Shown piece by piece: positions 14,539 to 22,147 of a stretch of DNA of 64,000 nt. The notes beneath the pieces were generated by a model. The model searched no databases, was not told the origin of the DNA, and was given only the letters and a program-made list of their open reading frames with translations. This DNA is from RH-AL1 sp965198485. GTDB lineage: Bacteria > Pseudomonadota > Alphaproteobacteria > Rhizobiales > Beijerinckiaceae. Position numbers and translations under genes: made by a program. Location of the stretch: the NCBI GenBank assembly GCA_965198485.1, contig CBDAPQ010000006.1, forward strand, positions 1-64,000. Reading direction: 5' to 3'. How positions within the stretch are numbered: the first letter of the stretch is position 1; each line of letters begins with the position of its first letter.

Positions 14539-17500
14539 CTACATCAAGAGGCGGTAGTCGTAATTGGCCTCGCCGTAGCCCTCCATTAGGCGGCCGATGC
14601 GCGCGATTTGGCCCGACGTCTCGATTGTCGCCGGGACCTGGGTGTAAAGATCGAAGCTGTTCCAGTTCATCTTAGACAAGCCTAGGACCTCCAGAGCCAG
14701 CGTATGAAGGTCGGTCGAGCCTGCGTGGCGCCGGATGAGCAGGGGCGCCGGGATACGCCGCTTACCCTGGTAGTAGCGCCAATTGTTGCGGATAGCGGCC
14801 GCGCTGCCGTGGACCCACAACAAGGCCTCGTTGTCACTGACCGGGATGACGGTGCCGCGGGCGACCGGGAAACCGTCCGCCTGCATCTTGCCGTCCTTCA
14901 GCCTTGAGTTGAGATAGCGGAAGGCGTCGTCGACCTGGATCTCGATCATGTCGATCTCGCCCACGCCGGCCAACCCTTCAATTAGACCTTCGCGCTCATC
15001 CCGCCGGAACTCGGTCCGCTTATGGATGACCACACGTCGCGGAAGGGCGCTCCGGGCCTCGAAGAACAGCTGCCGGATCGACTCTCCGACTCTTCGGGCG
15101 TCGTCGCGCGACAGAAACGCGTTGCGCCGCCGGCTGTCAAAGGTCGGGTTTTCGACCTTGCTCAGCCGATACTGCAGACCCTGGCCTTGCTCGTTGAAGA
15201 TGTGGCTGCAGCCCAGCACGACCTTGCGGCCGTCCGGCCCGTGGCGGTCGATGCTGGTCCCAAAGCCGACATAGGCGGTATCGCTCGCCGCCGCCTTCAG
15301 CACGAACGGCGTTCTGAAGCTTTTGGCGTAGAGCGCGAGCGACAGCCACCAGCGGATGCGGCAGGCCTGGGTGTCGGACAGGGTCTCTTCGTCGATGAAC
15401 TGCGTCGCGATGCCCCGGCGCGCGCAATAGGCCTTCACGAAATCATGCAGGTCGAAGTGTTCAGCCTCGGTCTCGAAGGAGCGCCAGTTGGCCCAGCGTC
15501 GGGGCGTGATGATCAGGGTGACATTGACGCGATTGGCGCCGCGCAGCTCTTCAATCGCCTGGACCACGGCCCGAGCGGCCATGCGCGCGCCCCGCTCCTT
15601 GCTTTCCCCGGGCGCGGGTTCATCGGGCGTGCGCCAGGCGTCATCTCCAGGGCGCGGAACCACCAGGGGCAGGCCGAAGGCTTGCGCGAAACCTGGAAAG
15701 TCCAACAGGTAATCGCGCTCGGTGTCACTCGGAGCGGCGGCCTGTTCGAGCATCTGCAGGCGAGGCGCGACGGCGCGCGCCTCGGCCGCTGGACATATCA
15801 CGCCGATCCGAACCTCGGAGGCAAGTCCCGAACGGGTCAGACTGAAATCGTAGGGGCGGTTGTTGGCCAACCCGCGGACTGGATGAGCGTCCGAAGGCGT
15901 CCCTGAGGTGCCCTTAGAGCCGAACAGCAGATGCGGCTCCTGAACCTTGAAGCCGCGCTGGGCAGCCAGTCTGACGGGGGCGTCAGGTAGGATCGGATCA
16001 CCTGGACCTGCAACGATCGCTGCGGAGACGTTGGCGCGGTCGACGGTGAAGTTGAGGCCCGTGTCCTCGCCGGCCGGACAGGAAAAGCTTGTGCCGGGTC
16101 CGAACAGGACGCGCCGCCAGCCTTCAACGGCGCCGTTGAACTTGTCATTGTGTTGGTAGCCGAAGATGCCGATCTTGATCGCCTTCTCCACCTCCTTGAC
16201 GGCCGGCGCACCCTCGATGTTGAAGACCTTTACGGTTGGTTTCAGCACAAGCAGCGTATCGCGTCCGACGCGACGGATGTAGAGCAACACCGCGTCATGG
16301 ACCTTGTAGATCGCGCCGTCGTGCCGACGATCCTGGCTGGTCTTCGGATCCCACAACAACGGCCCCTCGCAAGGCAGGCTGCGTGCGCCGGCGATCGCCT
16401 TGGCGAGGCTATGCACGAGGAGGTGGGTGATCGCTCCGTCTTCGTGACGCACCTCGCCGGCATCCAAGGGGGCCCGGACAGGACCCACGGACATGGCGTC
16501 GCCGAACACCTCGTGGATCGCGGTCAACGTTCCAAGCGCCCAGATCCGACCCTTGTAGGGCACGGCCACGAGGTCGGGGCGCTTGGCTGTCAGCTCTCGG
16601 AGCCAAGCCCAGATGCCGCTGTCGGGCATGATCTGCGGCCGGAAGCTGTAGGCCTCGACCGGGCAGCGCAGCCTGAAGGCGGTGCTCTTCAACAGGCCGC
16701 CGATGCGGCCGCTGGGTGCGGTGAACGGCGCCCGCGCCACCTTGTCGACGCCGGCCTCGGCGATCACCGCGAGCGCATCGTCGCGGGCCGCGCCCATCAG
16801 ACCGGCTAGCGCGAGGCGGCGCATGACGTCGTCGAACGCCGCGCCCGGAACATAGAACGCCGTCCGGCCGGCGGCGCGTGCAGCCTGCAGCAAGTCCGCG
16901 ACCCGCGGCAGTGGCGGGCCGTCCCCGTAACCGCACCAATAGAGGACGCCGGGTCCCGGCTGACTGTAGCTGGAGTCGAGAGCGTCCATGATCGACCGAT
17001 CGCGGCCGCTATAGCCTAAGACGATCAAGGGCGCGTTGACCGCGCGGTCCACCAGGGTCTTGCGCAGCTCAGCGTCCAGCCGTTGCAACTCTTCGTCCGT
17101 GTTCCGCAGTGCATCGTAGCGGTAGTCGCCATGAAGGGCCACGCAGGGCACCTCGCCGCTCCGCTCCGCCCGCACGACCCGGTTGGTGCATTCCAGCCCG
17201 ACCTCGATCGGCGTGACCGAGGTCTCGGCCAAAGCTCGGGCCATCAGCCCGTCGAAGTTCGTGGTCCAAACCGACTTCAGCAGCCCGGCCTGAGCCAAGC
17301 GTGCGGCGAGCCGATAGCCGCCACCCGGCTTGGCGGCCTGAACATGGCGCTGGAAGAAGGCGCGCCGGTCGTCGACAACCGGATAGCACCGCGCGATGTA
17401 GAATCCGTACTCCTCCGGCGCGCCTTCAGGCGGGTATCCGTTTTGGGCGTCCAACCACAGCTGGATGCGCTCTTGAACAGATCCCAGGGACAGCTCGTCA

Positions 17501-17745
17501 AAGCTGCGTTCTACGCCAGGGTGGTTGGAGAGAAAGATCGAGCGTTTCCATTGCCAGACGCAGTTGGCGGCCGACGGCACGTTCGACGAGATCGATGCGC
17601 CGGCGCCCAGAAGCAGCATGTGGCCGATCTGCGCGTTGACAGTGACCGAACGCACAAACGCGTCGAGCGCCAGCACATTGGCGGTTTGGCTAGCTGACGA
17701 TGTCCGCGCCGGCGCCTGCGACCTGGGGGTGATGACGTCAGACAT
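14539..17745 (-). CDS. one-chain SIR2-APAZ-Argonaute defence protein, PIWI catalytically degenerate
   Basis: A 1068-residue fusion. Residues about 25-330 form a SIR2 NADase domain: GAGAS at 47-51, TTNFD at 161-165, LHGD at 204-207 and GYSGRD at 244-249, with N163 and H205 as the expected catalytic residues. A middle APAZ-like region runs to about 600, followed by MID and PIWI. In PIWI the first catalytic aspartate position reads VGFGTS (826-831) and the third reads VIHKRTE (about 906-912), so the DEDX tetrad is lost and slicing is not expected. GKRRIPAPLLIRRH near 990 is a typical PIWI C-terminal segment. Short pAgo systems of this type sense invading plasmid or phage nucleic acid through a guide and then deplete NAD. 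It stands alone between trb and a toxin-antitoxin locus. Confidence 0.87.
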   Translation of the reverse strand: MSDVITPRSQAPARTSSASQTANVLALDAFVRSVTVNAQIGHMLLLGAGASISSNVPSAANCVWQWKRSIFLSNHPGVERSFDELSLGSVQERIQLWLDAQNGYPPEGAPEEYGFYIARCYPVVDDRRAFFQRHVQAAKPGGGYRLAARLAQAGLLKSVWTTNFDGLMARALAETSVTPIEVGLECTNRVVRAERSGEVPCVALHGDYRYDALRNTDEELQRLDAELRKTLVDRAVNAPLIVLGYSGRDRSIMDALDSSYSQPGPGVLYWCGYGDGPPLPRVADLLQAARAAGRTAFYVPGAAFDDVMRRLALAGLMGAARDDALAVIAEAGVDKVARAPFTAPSGRIGGLLKSTAFRLRCPVEAYSFRPQIMPDSGIWAWLRELTAKRPDLVAVPYKGRIWALGTLTAIHEVFGDAMSVGPVRAPLDAGEVRHEDGAITHLLVHSLAKAIAGARSLPCEGPLLWDPKTSQDRRHDGAIYKVHDAVLLYIRRVGRDTLLVLKPTVKVFNIEGAPAVKEVEKAIKIGIFGYQHNDKFNGAVEGWRRVLFGPGTSFSCPAGEDTGLNFTVDRANVSAAIVAGPGDPILPDAPVRLAAQRGFKVQEPHLLFGSKGTSGTPSDAHPVRGLANNRPYDFSLTRSGLASEVRIGVICPAAEARAVAPRLQMLEQAAAPSDTERDYLLDFPGFAQAFGLPLVVPRPGDDAWRTPDEPAPGESKERGARMAARAVVQAIEELRGANRVNVTLIITPRRWANWRSFETEAEHFDLHDFVKAYCARRGIATQFIDEETLSDTQACRIRWWLSLALYAKSFRTPFVLKAAASDTAYVGFGTSIDRHGPDGRKVVLGCSHIFNEQGQGLQYRLSKVENPTFDSRRRNAFLSRDDARRVGESIRQLFFEARSALPRRVVIHKRTEFRRDEREGLIEGLAGVGEIDMIEIQVDDAFRYLNSRLKDGKMQADGFPVARGTVIPVSDNEALLWVHGSAAAIRNNWRYYQGKRRIPAPLLIRRHAGSTDLHTLALEVLGLSKMNWNSFDLYTQVPATIETSGQIARIGRLMEGYGEANYDYRLLM

Positions 17746-17998
17746 GGCGTGCTGGCGCCCTCGGCGACAGCCCCTGAACTCGCCCTTGGCGAACCCGGCA
17801 AATCAGTTCACGAACGCTGCACAACGAGAGACGCCCTCCGTTGGCCCGCGGCGTCGGACGACCGCGAGTATGGCTCCAGCCGAAGCTCGGAACTCTAATC
17901 GTTCCCCGATTTAGTGGCAAGGCGTCTGCTCAGGCCCCATATCTGGATGGCCGAGTTCGCGACGCCTATTGTTCAGCACTCCGTCGGCGTCGACTCGC

Positions 17999-18481
17999 CT
18001 AGTCCGGCTCGTCGGGCACCGAGGCATGCAGGTCCGTCCAGCCGCTGGGTGGATCACCCCGGCCGAGCCGCTTCTCGAAGGTCGTGTAGGGATCGGTCTT
18101 CGAGCCCGCCTTTCGCAGGGTGTTCTCGTCGTTGACCCAGGCGTAGATGATGACCCGGCTTGCAGTATCGAAGCGGAAGAACAGCCGGAACCGGCCGAGG
18201 AACTTGGCCCGCCGCCAGTGGGTGTGCTGCTTGCCCATGGTGTCTGAGAGTCGGTAGGCCGGGTCGTCCGGGTTCGCCGGAACCTCATCCATAATGACGT
18301 CGCGGATCCGCTTCAGGAGCTTGGCCTTCGGATGGCTCGTCCAGCCCTTCGGGTCGTCCGCCTCAAGCTGGTCGACTCCGGCAACCAGGGCGTCGAAGGG
18401 CTCCCGAAACGCCGGATGACGCAGCAGCGTCCAGCCCTTGCGGACCGAGAAGGTCTTCTTCTCCCTCTTTTTCGTCGCCAT
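17999..18481 (-). CDS. yhaV: YhaV-type toxin (ribosome-dependent RNase of a type II system)
   Basis: About 160 residues from ATG 18481 on the minus strand. The family pattern is clear: RKGWTLLRHPAFREPFDALV, HPKAKLLKRIRDVIMDEVP, DPAYRLSDTMGKQHTHWRRAKF, GRFRLFFRF and IIYAWVNDENTLRKAG. YhaV is a RelE-superfamily RNase that stops translation and is neutralised by PrlF. The start overlaps the stop of the upstream wHTH gene (TGATG), so the two are coupled. Its likely antitoxin, a PrlF-family protein, is not in this operon but on the opposite strand at 19236-19598, an unusual layout. Confidence 0.85.
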   Translation of the reverse strand: MATKKREKKTFSVRKGWTLLRHPAFREPFDALVAGVDQLEADDPKGWTSHPKAKLLKRIRDVIMDEVPANPDDPAYRLSDTMGKQHTHWRRAKFLGRFRLFFRFDTASRVIIYAWVNDENTLRKAGSKTDPYTTFEKRLGRGDPPSGWTDLHASVPDEPD

Positions 18482-18984
18482 CACGCCGCCCCGCTGCTGA
18501 CGGCCTTCGCGCGCAGGCCGGGCCGGGTGGCCGCTCGTTTCACCTTCGCCGCCTCGGCGTCAGCCTTCTTCATGGCGGCGGCGATCCCCTCCAGCTTGGT
18601 GACAAGGGGAGACAGATCGTAGCGGTTCGACGTCTGCCCTCCCCCGGCCCTGTGACGGGCTTCGCTGACGATCAGACGTTCCTGCTGCAGCGCCGCGAGG
18701 TGGCGCTGAATGGTCTTCTGGGAGACGCTCAGGCGCTCGGCGAGGGCCTTCTTCGAAGGCCAGGGCGGATTGTCGGGAGCCCACCAATAGTCGATCAGGA
18801 TGATCAACACCGCCAGCTCGCCGGCGCCGATGTGCAGGAGCGGCAGGCCACGGATCAGGGCTGAAGGGATCACGGTCCAGCCCGTGTCCAGGCTGGTCCG
18901 CCATTTCTGGCGCAGCGTCTTGTCGGAGTCGGGCTTGGTCGGCGGGACCGGCTCGCTCACTTCGGCAGGGGCGTCGATGTTCAT
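18481..18984 (-). CDS. winged helix-turn-helix protein coupled to the YhaV toxin
   Basis: About 167 residues if started at ATG 18984 (MNIDAPAEV); ATG 19047 or an upstream start would add residues. The middle holds a winged HTH: AVLIILIDYWWAPDNPPWPSK, then KALAERLSVSQKTIQRHLAALQQERLI. This resembles MarR/replication-initiator-type wHTH proteins such as the N-terminal part of plasmid replication proteins. The tail (AAAMKKADAEAAKVKRAA) is a basic helix. It is translationally coupled to yhaV. It may regulate the divergent promoter region, which contains several inverted repeats, or act as a second antitoxin; both are inferences. Confidence 0.7.
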   Translation of the reverse strand: MNIDAPAEVSEPVPPTKPDSDKTLRQKWRTSLDTGWTVIPSALIRGLPLLHIGAGELAVLIILIDYWWAPDNPPWPSKKALAERLSVSQKTIQRHLAALQQERLIVSEARHRAGGGQTSNRYDLSPLVTKLEGIAAAMKKADAEAAKVKRAATRPGLRAKAVSSGAA

Positions 18985-19063
18985 GAGGCGGTTATGGGGT
19001 ATGATCCCGTCGAATCCTAGGAGCGCGCGGTCGCGCGCCCGAGACATTTTTGACCCCCGGCCT

Positions 19064-19180
19064 AGGACGTATGCGTCCTGGTCCCCTGGACCAAACTGTC
19101 CTCCGAAGAATGACCATCGGATCAGGATGCCATGGGGCAGCACGCCTAAGGACGTATGCGGGGTAGGACAAATCTGTCCT
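19064..19180. promoter_or_regulatory. three inverted repeats of the AGGAC-N6-GTCCT type
   Basis: AGGACG-tatg-CGTCCT at 19064-19079 and AGGACA-aatc-TGTCCT at 19165-19180 are dyads with the same 16-bp geometry. A partial copy GGAC-caaact-GTCC lies at 19088-19101, and a half-site AGGACGTATGCG at 19149-19160. They fill the region between the wHTH-yhaV operon and prlF and are good candidates for operator sites. Confidence 0.65.
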
Positions 19181-19198
19181 GGTATCGGGGGTTGGCCA

Positions 19199-19220
19199 GA
19201 TACGTTCTATCTTACGTATC
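19199..19220. promoter_or_regulatory. inverted repeat next to the prlF start
   Basis: GATACGT-tctatctt-ACGTATC, 7-bp arms with an 8-bp spacer, ending 15 bases before ATG 19236. PrlF-type antitoxins repress their own promoter, so this dyad is a likely autoregulatory operator. Confidence 0.6.
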
Positions 19221-19235
19221 GTGAGAGATGATCTG

Positions 19236-19598
19236 ATGGCCCGCACAGCGACGAGTTTTGGAGGGGCGATCACGACCACGGGTCGGTCCGGCGCCTTGCG
19301 CCTGGACAAGGCGTTCTTCAACTCGCACCCCGAGTTTCGGCTGAAAGCGAAGCTGCGTGTCCACCACATTGGGCCGGGCCAAGCGCTTGTCTCCGTGGAG
19401 GAGCCTTCCGAAGCTGACCGGACCGAGACGCCCGATCCGGTCGTGTCCGCCTACCTCGCCTTCCTGGAAAAGGACATGTCAGCCCAGCCCGGCGCGCTGA
19501 CCCCGTTCACCAGCGCCGAACTGGCCAAGCTGACCGAGCGGCTGAAGGGCGTGTCGGTGAGCGATGACGAGGTCCTGCCGGACACCGTCACCATCTAA
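19236..19598 (+). CDS. prlF: PrlF-family antitoxin
   Basis: About 120 residues from ATG 19236. The N-terminal half looks like an AbrB/MazE-type swapped-hairpin DNA-binding domain. The C-terminal half carries the PrlF signature DPVVSAYLAFLEKDM, then LTPFTSAELAKLTERL and a final VSVSDDEVLPD, matching the toxin-binding tail of E. coli PrlF. It should neutralise YhaV and repress transcription. In E. coli prlF lies directly before yhaV in one operon; here the two are divergent and separated by a wHTH gene, so antitoxin and toxin are made from different transcripts. Confidence 0.8.
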   Translation: MARTATSFGGAITTTGRSGALRLDKAFFNSHPEFRLKAKLRVHHIGPGQALVSVEEPSEADRTETPDPVVSAYLAFLEKDMSAQPGALTPFTSAELAKLTERLKGVSVSDDEVLPDTVTI

Positions 19599-19749
19599 GG
19601 CCCGCCGCCCGCCGTTGATCTTCGGATTGGCCGTCTTACCTTCAGATGGCTCAGCATGACGACCGCGTCGTCAGTTCCCACCAGGTGGGGACCCGGTCCC
19701 AGCGCAACGTTGGGTTAACCGGCCGAGCCCCTTGGAGGGGCGCGCCGGC

Positions 19750-20025
19750 ATGAGCCGCCCTCCGGAGGGTTCTTCGAACCCCGAGTTGGAGCAACCTATG
19801 TTGAGGCGAAAATTCACCCCCGCCGAGCACCTCCTTGCGCAGCGGCTCTACAGGACGGCCGAAGCGCAAGGCCGCTTGAAACCCCCGTCCGGCCTTGGAG
19901 CCGTGGCGACGAGCGATGGCCTGCTGAGGTCGTGTTCAGTCTCGGCGACGACGTATCGGGACTATCTCCGAGACGCCCGGAAGATGCTCAAGGGCCGGTC
20001 CGAACGGCGCTGGCTGGCTAGATAG
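19750..20025 (+). CDS. hypothetical protein
   Basis: About 91 residues from ATG 19750, chosen because GGAGGGG lies about 8 bases upstream; a second ATG at 19798 is possible. Visible features are a helical segment KFTPAEHLLAQRLYRTAEAQG and a basic tail DYLRDARKMLKGRSERRW. There is no membrane segment or motif I know. It is followed after 57 bases by a metallopeptidase gene on the same strand and might share its transcript. Confidence 0.5.
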   Translation: MSRPPEGSSNPELEQPMLRRKFTPAEHLLAQRLYRTAEAQGRLKPPSGLGAVATSDGLLRSCSVSATTYRDYLRDARKMLKGRSERRWLAR

Positions 20026-20082
20026 GTCCAGGGCCTCGGCGCGGGTCGCCCCCGCGTCGGCGCTGAAAAGAGATCAACGACG

Positions 20083-21042
20083 ATGCCCTACAGAGATGAT
20101 GATGCACAGCCGGCCGATCTCGCCGTAATCGACCTTCCGATCGAGGGCGCCGCTCCCGAGGCGGCCGACGTCTGGCGATCACTCCGTGGCCGATGCGGGC
20201 TCACCGTCCACCCGATCAAAGACCGGAAGGGTCTGACGATCCGCGCGCGCAAGACGCGGATCGAATTCGACCCGAAGTCGACGGCCTGGATCTGGCTCCT
20301 CGCCTTCTCGGGCTGGAAGGCGTGGCGCCTGCACGGCCCCCATCTTTATTGGCGCTGGCTGACCACCCAGACGATCGACCCTGATCTGCGATCAGCCGAT
20401 CCGACCTATGCAGAAGCCGAAGAGGACTACGAGGCGATCCGCTACGCCATGCGCGACATTCGAGATCTTGAAAGTGTCGACGACATCGACTGGCCCGAGA
20501 ACGTGCCCCGGCCGCAGGTCGACAAGACCGGCTTCGACGTCGAGCACCAGGCCGCTTTCGACCTGACTATCATCGCCTTGGCGTACCTCCTCCTTCACGA
20601 GGCGCGGCACGTTCAATTCTATGTCGACAAGAACCGTCCCGATCCCATGAATGAGGAAATAGCCTGCGATGCGTTCGCCCGTGACCACATCCTCGCCGGC
20701 GCGGCGCGGTATGCCGCCGACGCAGGCTTTGGAGCCGACGAGGTCGTGGCCAAGCGATCCGCTGGAGTCATGCTCGGCGCCGTCGCTCTTTACGACCTGA
20801 CGCCTTCCGAGGGGCGCGGCGGATCGACGACGTACCCTCCGGTCGCGGACCGGCTGGCGCTGATCTGCGAGGCGATCACCCTCCCAGATGAGAGCTGGCT
20901 TTGGGATTTTGCGGCATCGTTGCTGATGGCCCTGATCGTTCGAGACGACCAGAAGTTTATAGTGCCCGAAGTGCGTGGGCGCGAGCTGTGTTCTGCATTG
21001 ATTGAACACTTGCGCATCAAAAATGAGAACGCGGTTCTTTAA
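20083..21042 (+). CDS. HExxH metallopeptidase resembling the phage-exclusion protease Lit (peptidase U49)
   Basis: A 319-residue cytoplasmic protein. Zinc-binding HEARH is at residues 172-176, after the hydrophobic run IIALAYLLL, and an acidic segment NEEIACDAFARDHI follows about 18 residues later, supplying a probable third ligand. The N-terminal part has KGLTIRARKTRIEF. This layout is that of the peptidase U49/Lit family; Lit of E. coli cleaves elongation factor Tu after phage T4 infection and aborts phage growth. The target here is unknown. The gene lies in a block with Argonaute and toxin-antitoxin genes, which supports a defence role. An ImmA-like or Zn-peptidase of another family is an alternative. 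Confidence 0.65.
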   Translation: MPYRDDDAQPADLAVIDLPIEGAAPEAADVWRSLRGRCGLTVHPIKDRKGLTIRARKTRIEFDPKSTAWIWLLAFSGWKAWRLHGPHLYWRWLTTQTIDPDLRSADPTYAEAEEDYEAIRYAMRDIRDLESVDDIDWPENVPRPQVDKTGFDVEHQAAFDLTIIALAYLLLHEARHVQFYVDKNRPDPMNEEIACDAFARDHILAGAARYAADAGFGADEVVAKRSAGVMLGAVALYDLTPSEGRGGSTTYPPVADRLALICEAITLPDESWLWDFAASLLMALIVRDDQKFIVPEVRGRELCSALIEHLRIKNENAVL

Positions 21043-21122
21043 TGGGGGCCACGTCCCCGGAGCCTACTCGCTCATCCGCGAGGCCATCCGGGCTGTGATC
21101 CGCAGCAGCCTGCGGAGGTTGG

Positions 21123-21206
21123 TTAGAACCTCATCCCGCCCCAATGCGTCGCTCGAACCTCGGTGTCGGCAACGGCCTCCGCCTCAATGCGCGGCTCCGC
21201 GTTCAT
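21123..21206 (-). CDS. possible 27-residue peptide (low support)
   Basis: A short frame on the minus strand starting at ATG 21206, preceded by GGGAAGAGAGGA, a good ribosome-binding site. The peptide is acidic in its middle and ends THWGGMRF. No modification or export gene lies beside it, so a bioactive peptide is only a guess. It could equally be a chance frame. Confidence 0.2.
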   Translation of the reverse strand: MNAEPRIEAEAVADTEVRATHWGGMRF

Positions 21207-21653
21207 GTCCTCTCTTCCCTGTTGATGGTTGTCGTCGCCGCGGGAGCTGCGAGCTCGATCACCAGCACCCGCGGAATGCCAACTGAGCCCGGAGCGACCG
21301 AGTGTAGGGTGCATTCCTGCGGCGGATTACCCCGGGCGCATGCCTTGAGGCAGAGGCGGACCCGAGGTGAACCAAGCCACGTGTAGAAAACGATCCTACC
21401 GCCATCAAGCGCGCGAACGCTGTTTCGCTCCGCCGCTAGGCACCGAATCGCTGCGGTGGCCGGCCTGTTCGATTCTGCCGGTGGCGCAACAGCAGAGATT
21501 CGCACCTCGAGTGCGTTTCAGCGACTTTGATCGCCTATGCGGGCTATTGGACCCCGCAGACTCGTTCCACGATCCACCATGCCGAATCGCGCGCGCCGCG
21601 ATGTGATTCGGCGTTCTTGGAGCTACGCCAGATGACTTAGACCGACGAGCGCC

Positions 21654-21728
21654 AAAACGGCGAAAACCCCCGGCGGCAACCGAGGGTCTTCGTGAATTCG
21701 ATCAAGCTGCGTGAGGGCGGCTCTTGAT
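21654..21728 (-). ncRNA. small RNA gene, copy 1 (about 75 nt, minus strand)
   Basis: Minus-strand promoter TTGACG-N17-TAGCCT (21763-21735) is followed about 75 bases later by an intrinsic terminator, whose stem ACCCTCGG/CCGGGGGT (21687-21666) is followed by TTTTCGCCGTTTT. An upstream stem can form between ATCAAG and CTTGAT. A second copy with the same promoter hexamer, the same spacing and a similar terminator starts exactly 300 bp further right. Both lie antisense to the region upstream of the RepC-like gene, as do counter-transcribed RNAs of repABC plasmids. Confidence 0.6.
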
Positions 21729-21734
21729 GGGGAA

Positions 21735-21763
21735 AGGCTAGGCGGCCGAAGATTCGGCGTCAA
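21735..21763 (-). promoter_or_regulatory. promoter of small RNA copy 1
   Basis: Reading the minus strand: TTGACG (21763-21758), 17 bp, TAGCCT (21740-21735). It is identical in hexamer and spacing to the promoter of copy 2, and GCCGCC precedes the -10 in both. Confidence 0.6.
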
Positions 21764-21952
21764 GACCCCAAACGCCTTCGTGCGGCCGTCGACCACCACG
21801 TCGCCGCAGCGGCCTCGTCCGAAGAAGGACGACACCGATGCTTCCACCCTGAGCCTTGTCTGACGTCGGGCGCCCGCGCGCTCGCGAGGATGCTTCTCCC
21901 CGCTTCGGCGGGACCCACCAGGATCAAACCCGTGACCTAACGACGAGACCCT

Positions 21953-22028
21953 AAAACGGCGAAAGCCCCCAGTTGGCGCTGGAGGCTCTCGGAAATTGCA
22001 GATGCCGTTGTCGAGGCGGCGAGATAAC
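21953..22028 (-). ncRNA. small RNA gene, copy 2 (about 76 nt, minus strand)
   Basis: Minus-strand promoter TTGACG-N17-TAGGTT (22063-22035) is followed by an intrinsic terminator: stem AGCCTCCA/TGGGGGCT (21987-21964) with loop GCGCCAAC and then TTCGCCGTTTT. An upstream small stem GCCG/CGGC is possible. The transcript would end about 195 bases before the RepC-like start, in antisense orientation to its leader. In repABC plasmids a short antisense RNA with a terminator hairpin controls repC expression in this way; sequence homology to that RNA is not claimed. Confidence 0.62.
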
Positions 22029-22034
22029 CGGATC

Positions 22035-22063
22035 AACCTAGGCGGCGCTTTTTGCGTCGTCAA
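22035..22063 (-). promoter_or_regulatory. promoter of small RNA copy 2
   Basis: Minus strand: TTGACG (22063-22058), 17 bp, TAGGTT (22040-22035). It matches the promoter of copy 1, whose hexamers lie exactly 300 bp to the left, and resembles the TTGACG-N17 element upstream of trbC. Confidence 0.62.
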
Positions 22064-22147
22064 GGCCCGGACGGGAGAGCTTTGTCTCTCGAACCCTGCG
22101 GTCTCAGCCCCGTTCGCACGGCCTCGTCCCTCATCCGAAGGGACATC

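Noticed and set aside
15022..15906. Plus-strand frame (294 residues) opposite the Argonaute gene
   Set aside because: No motif; the minus-strand protein carries SIR2 and PIWI signatures.
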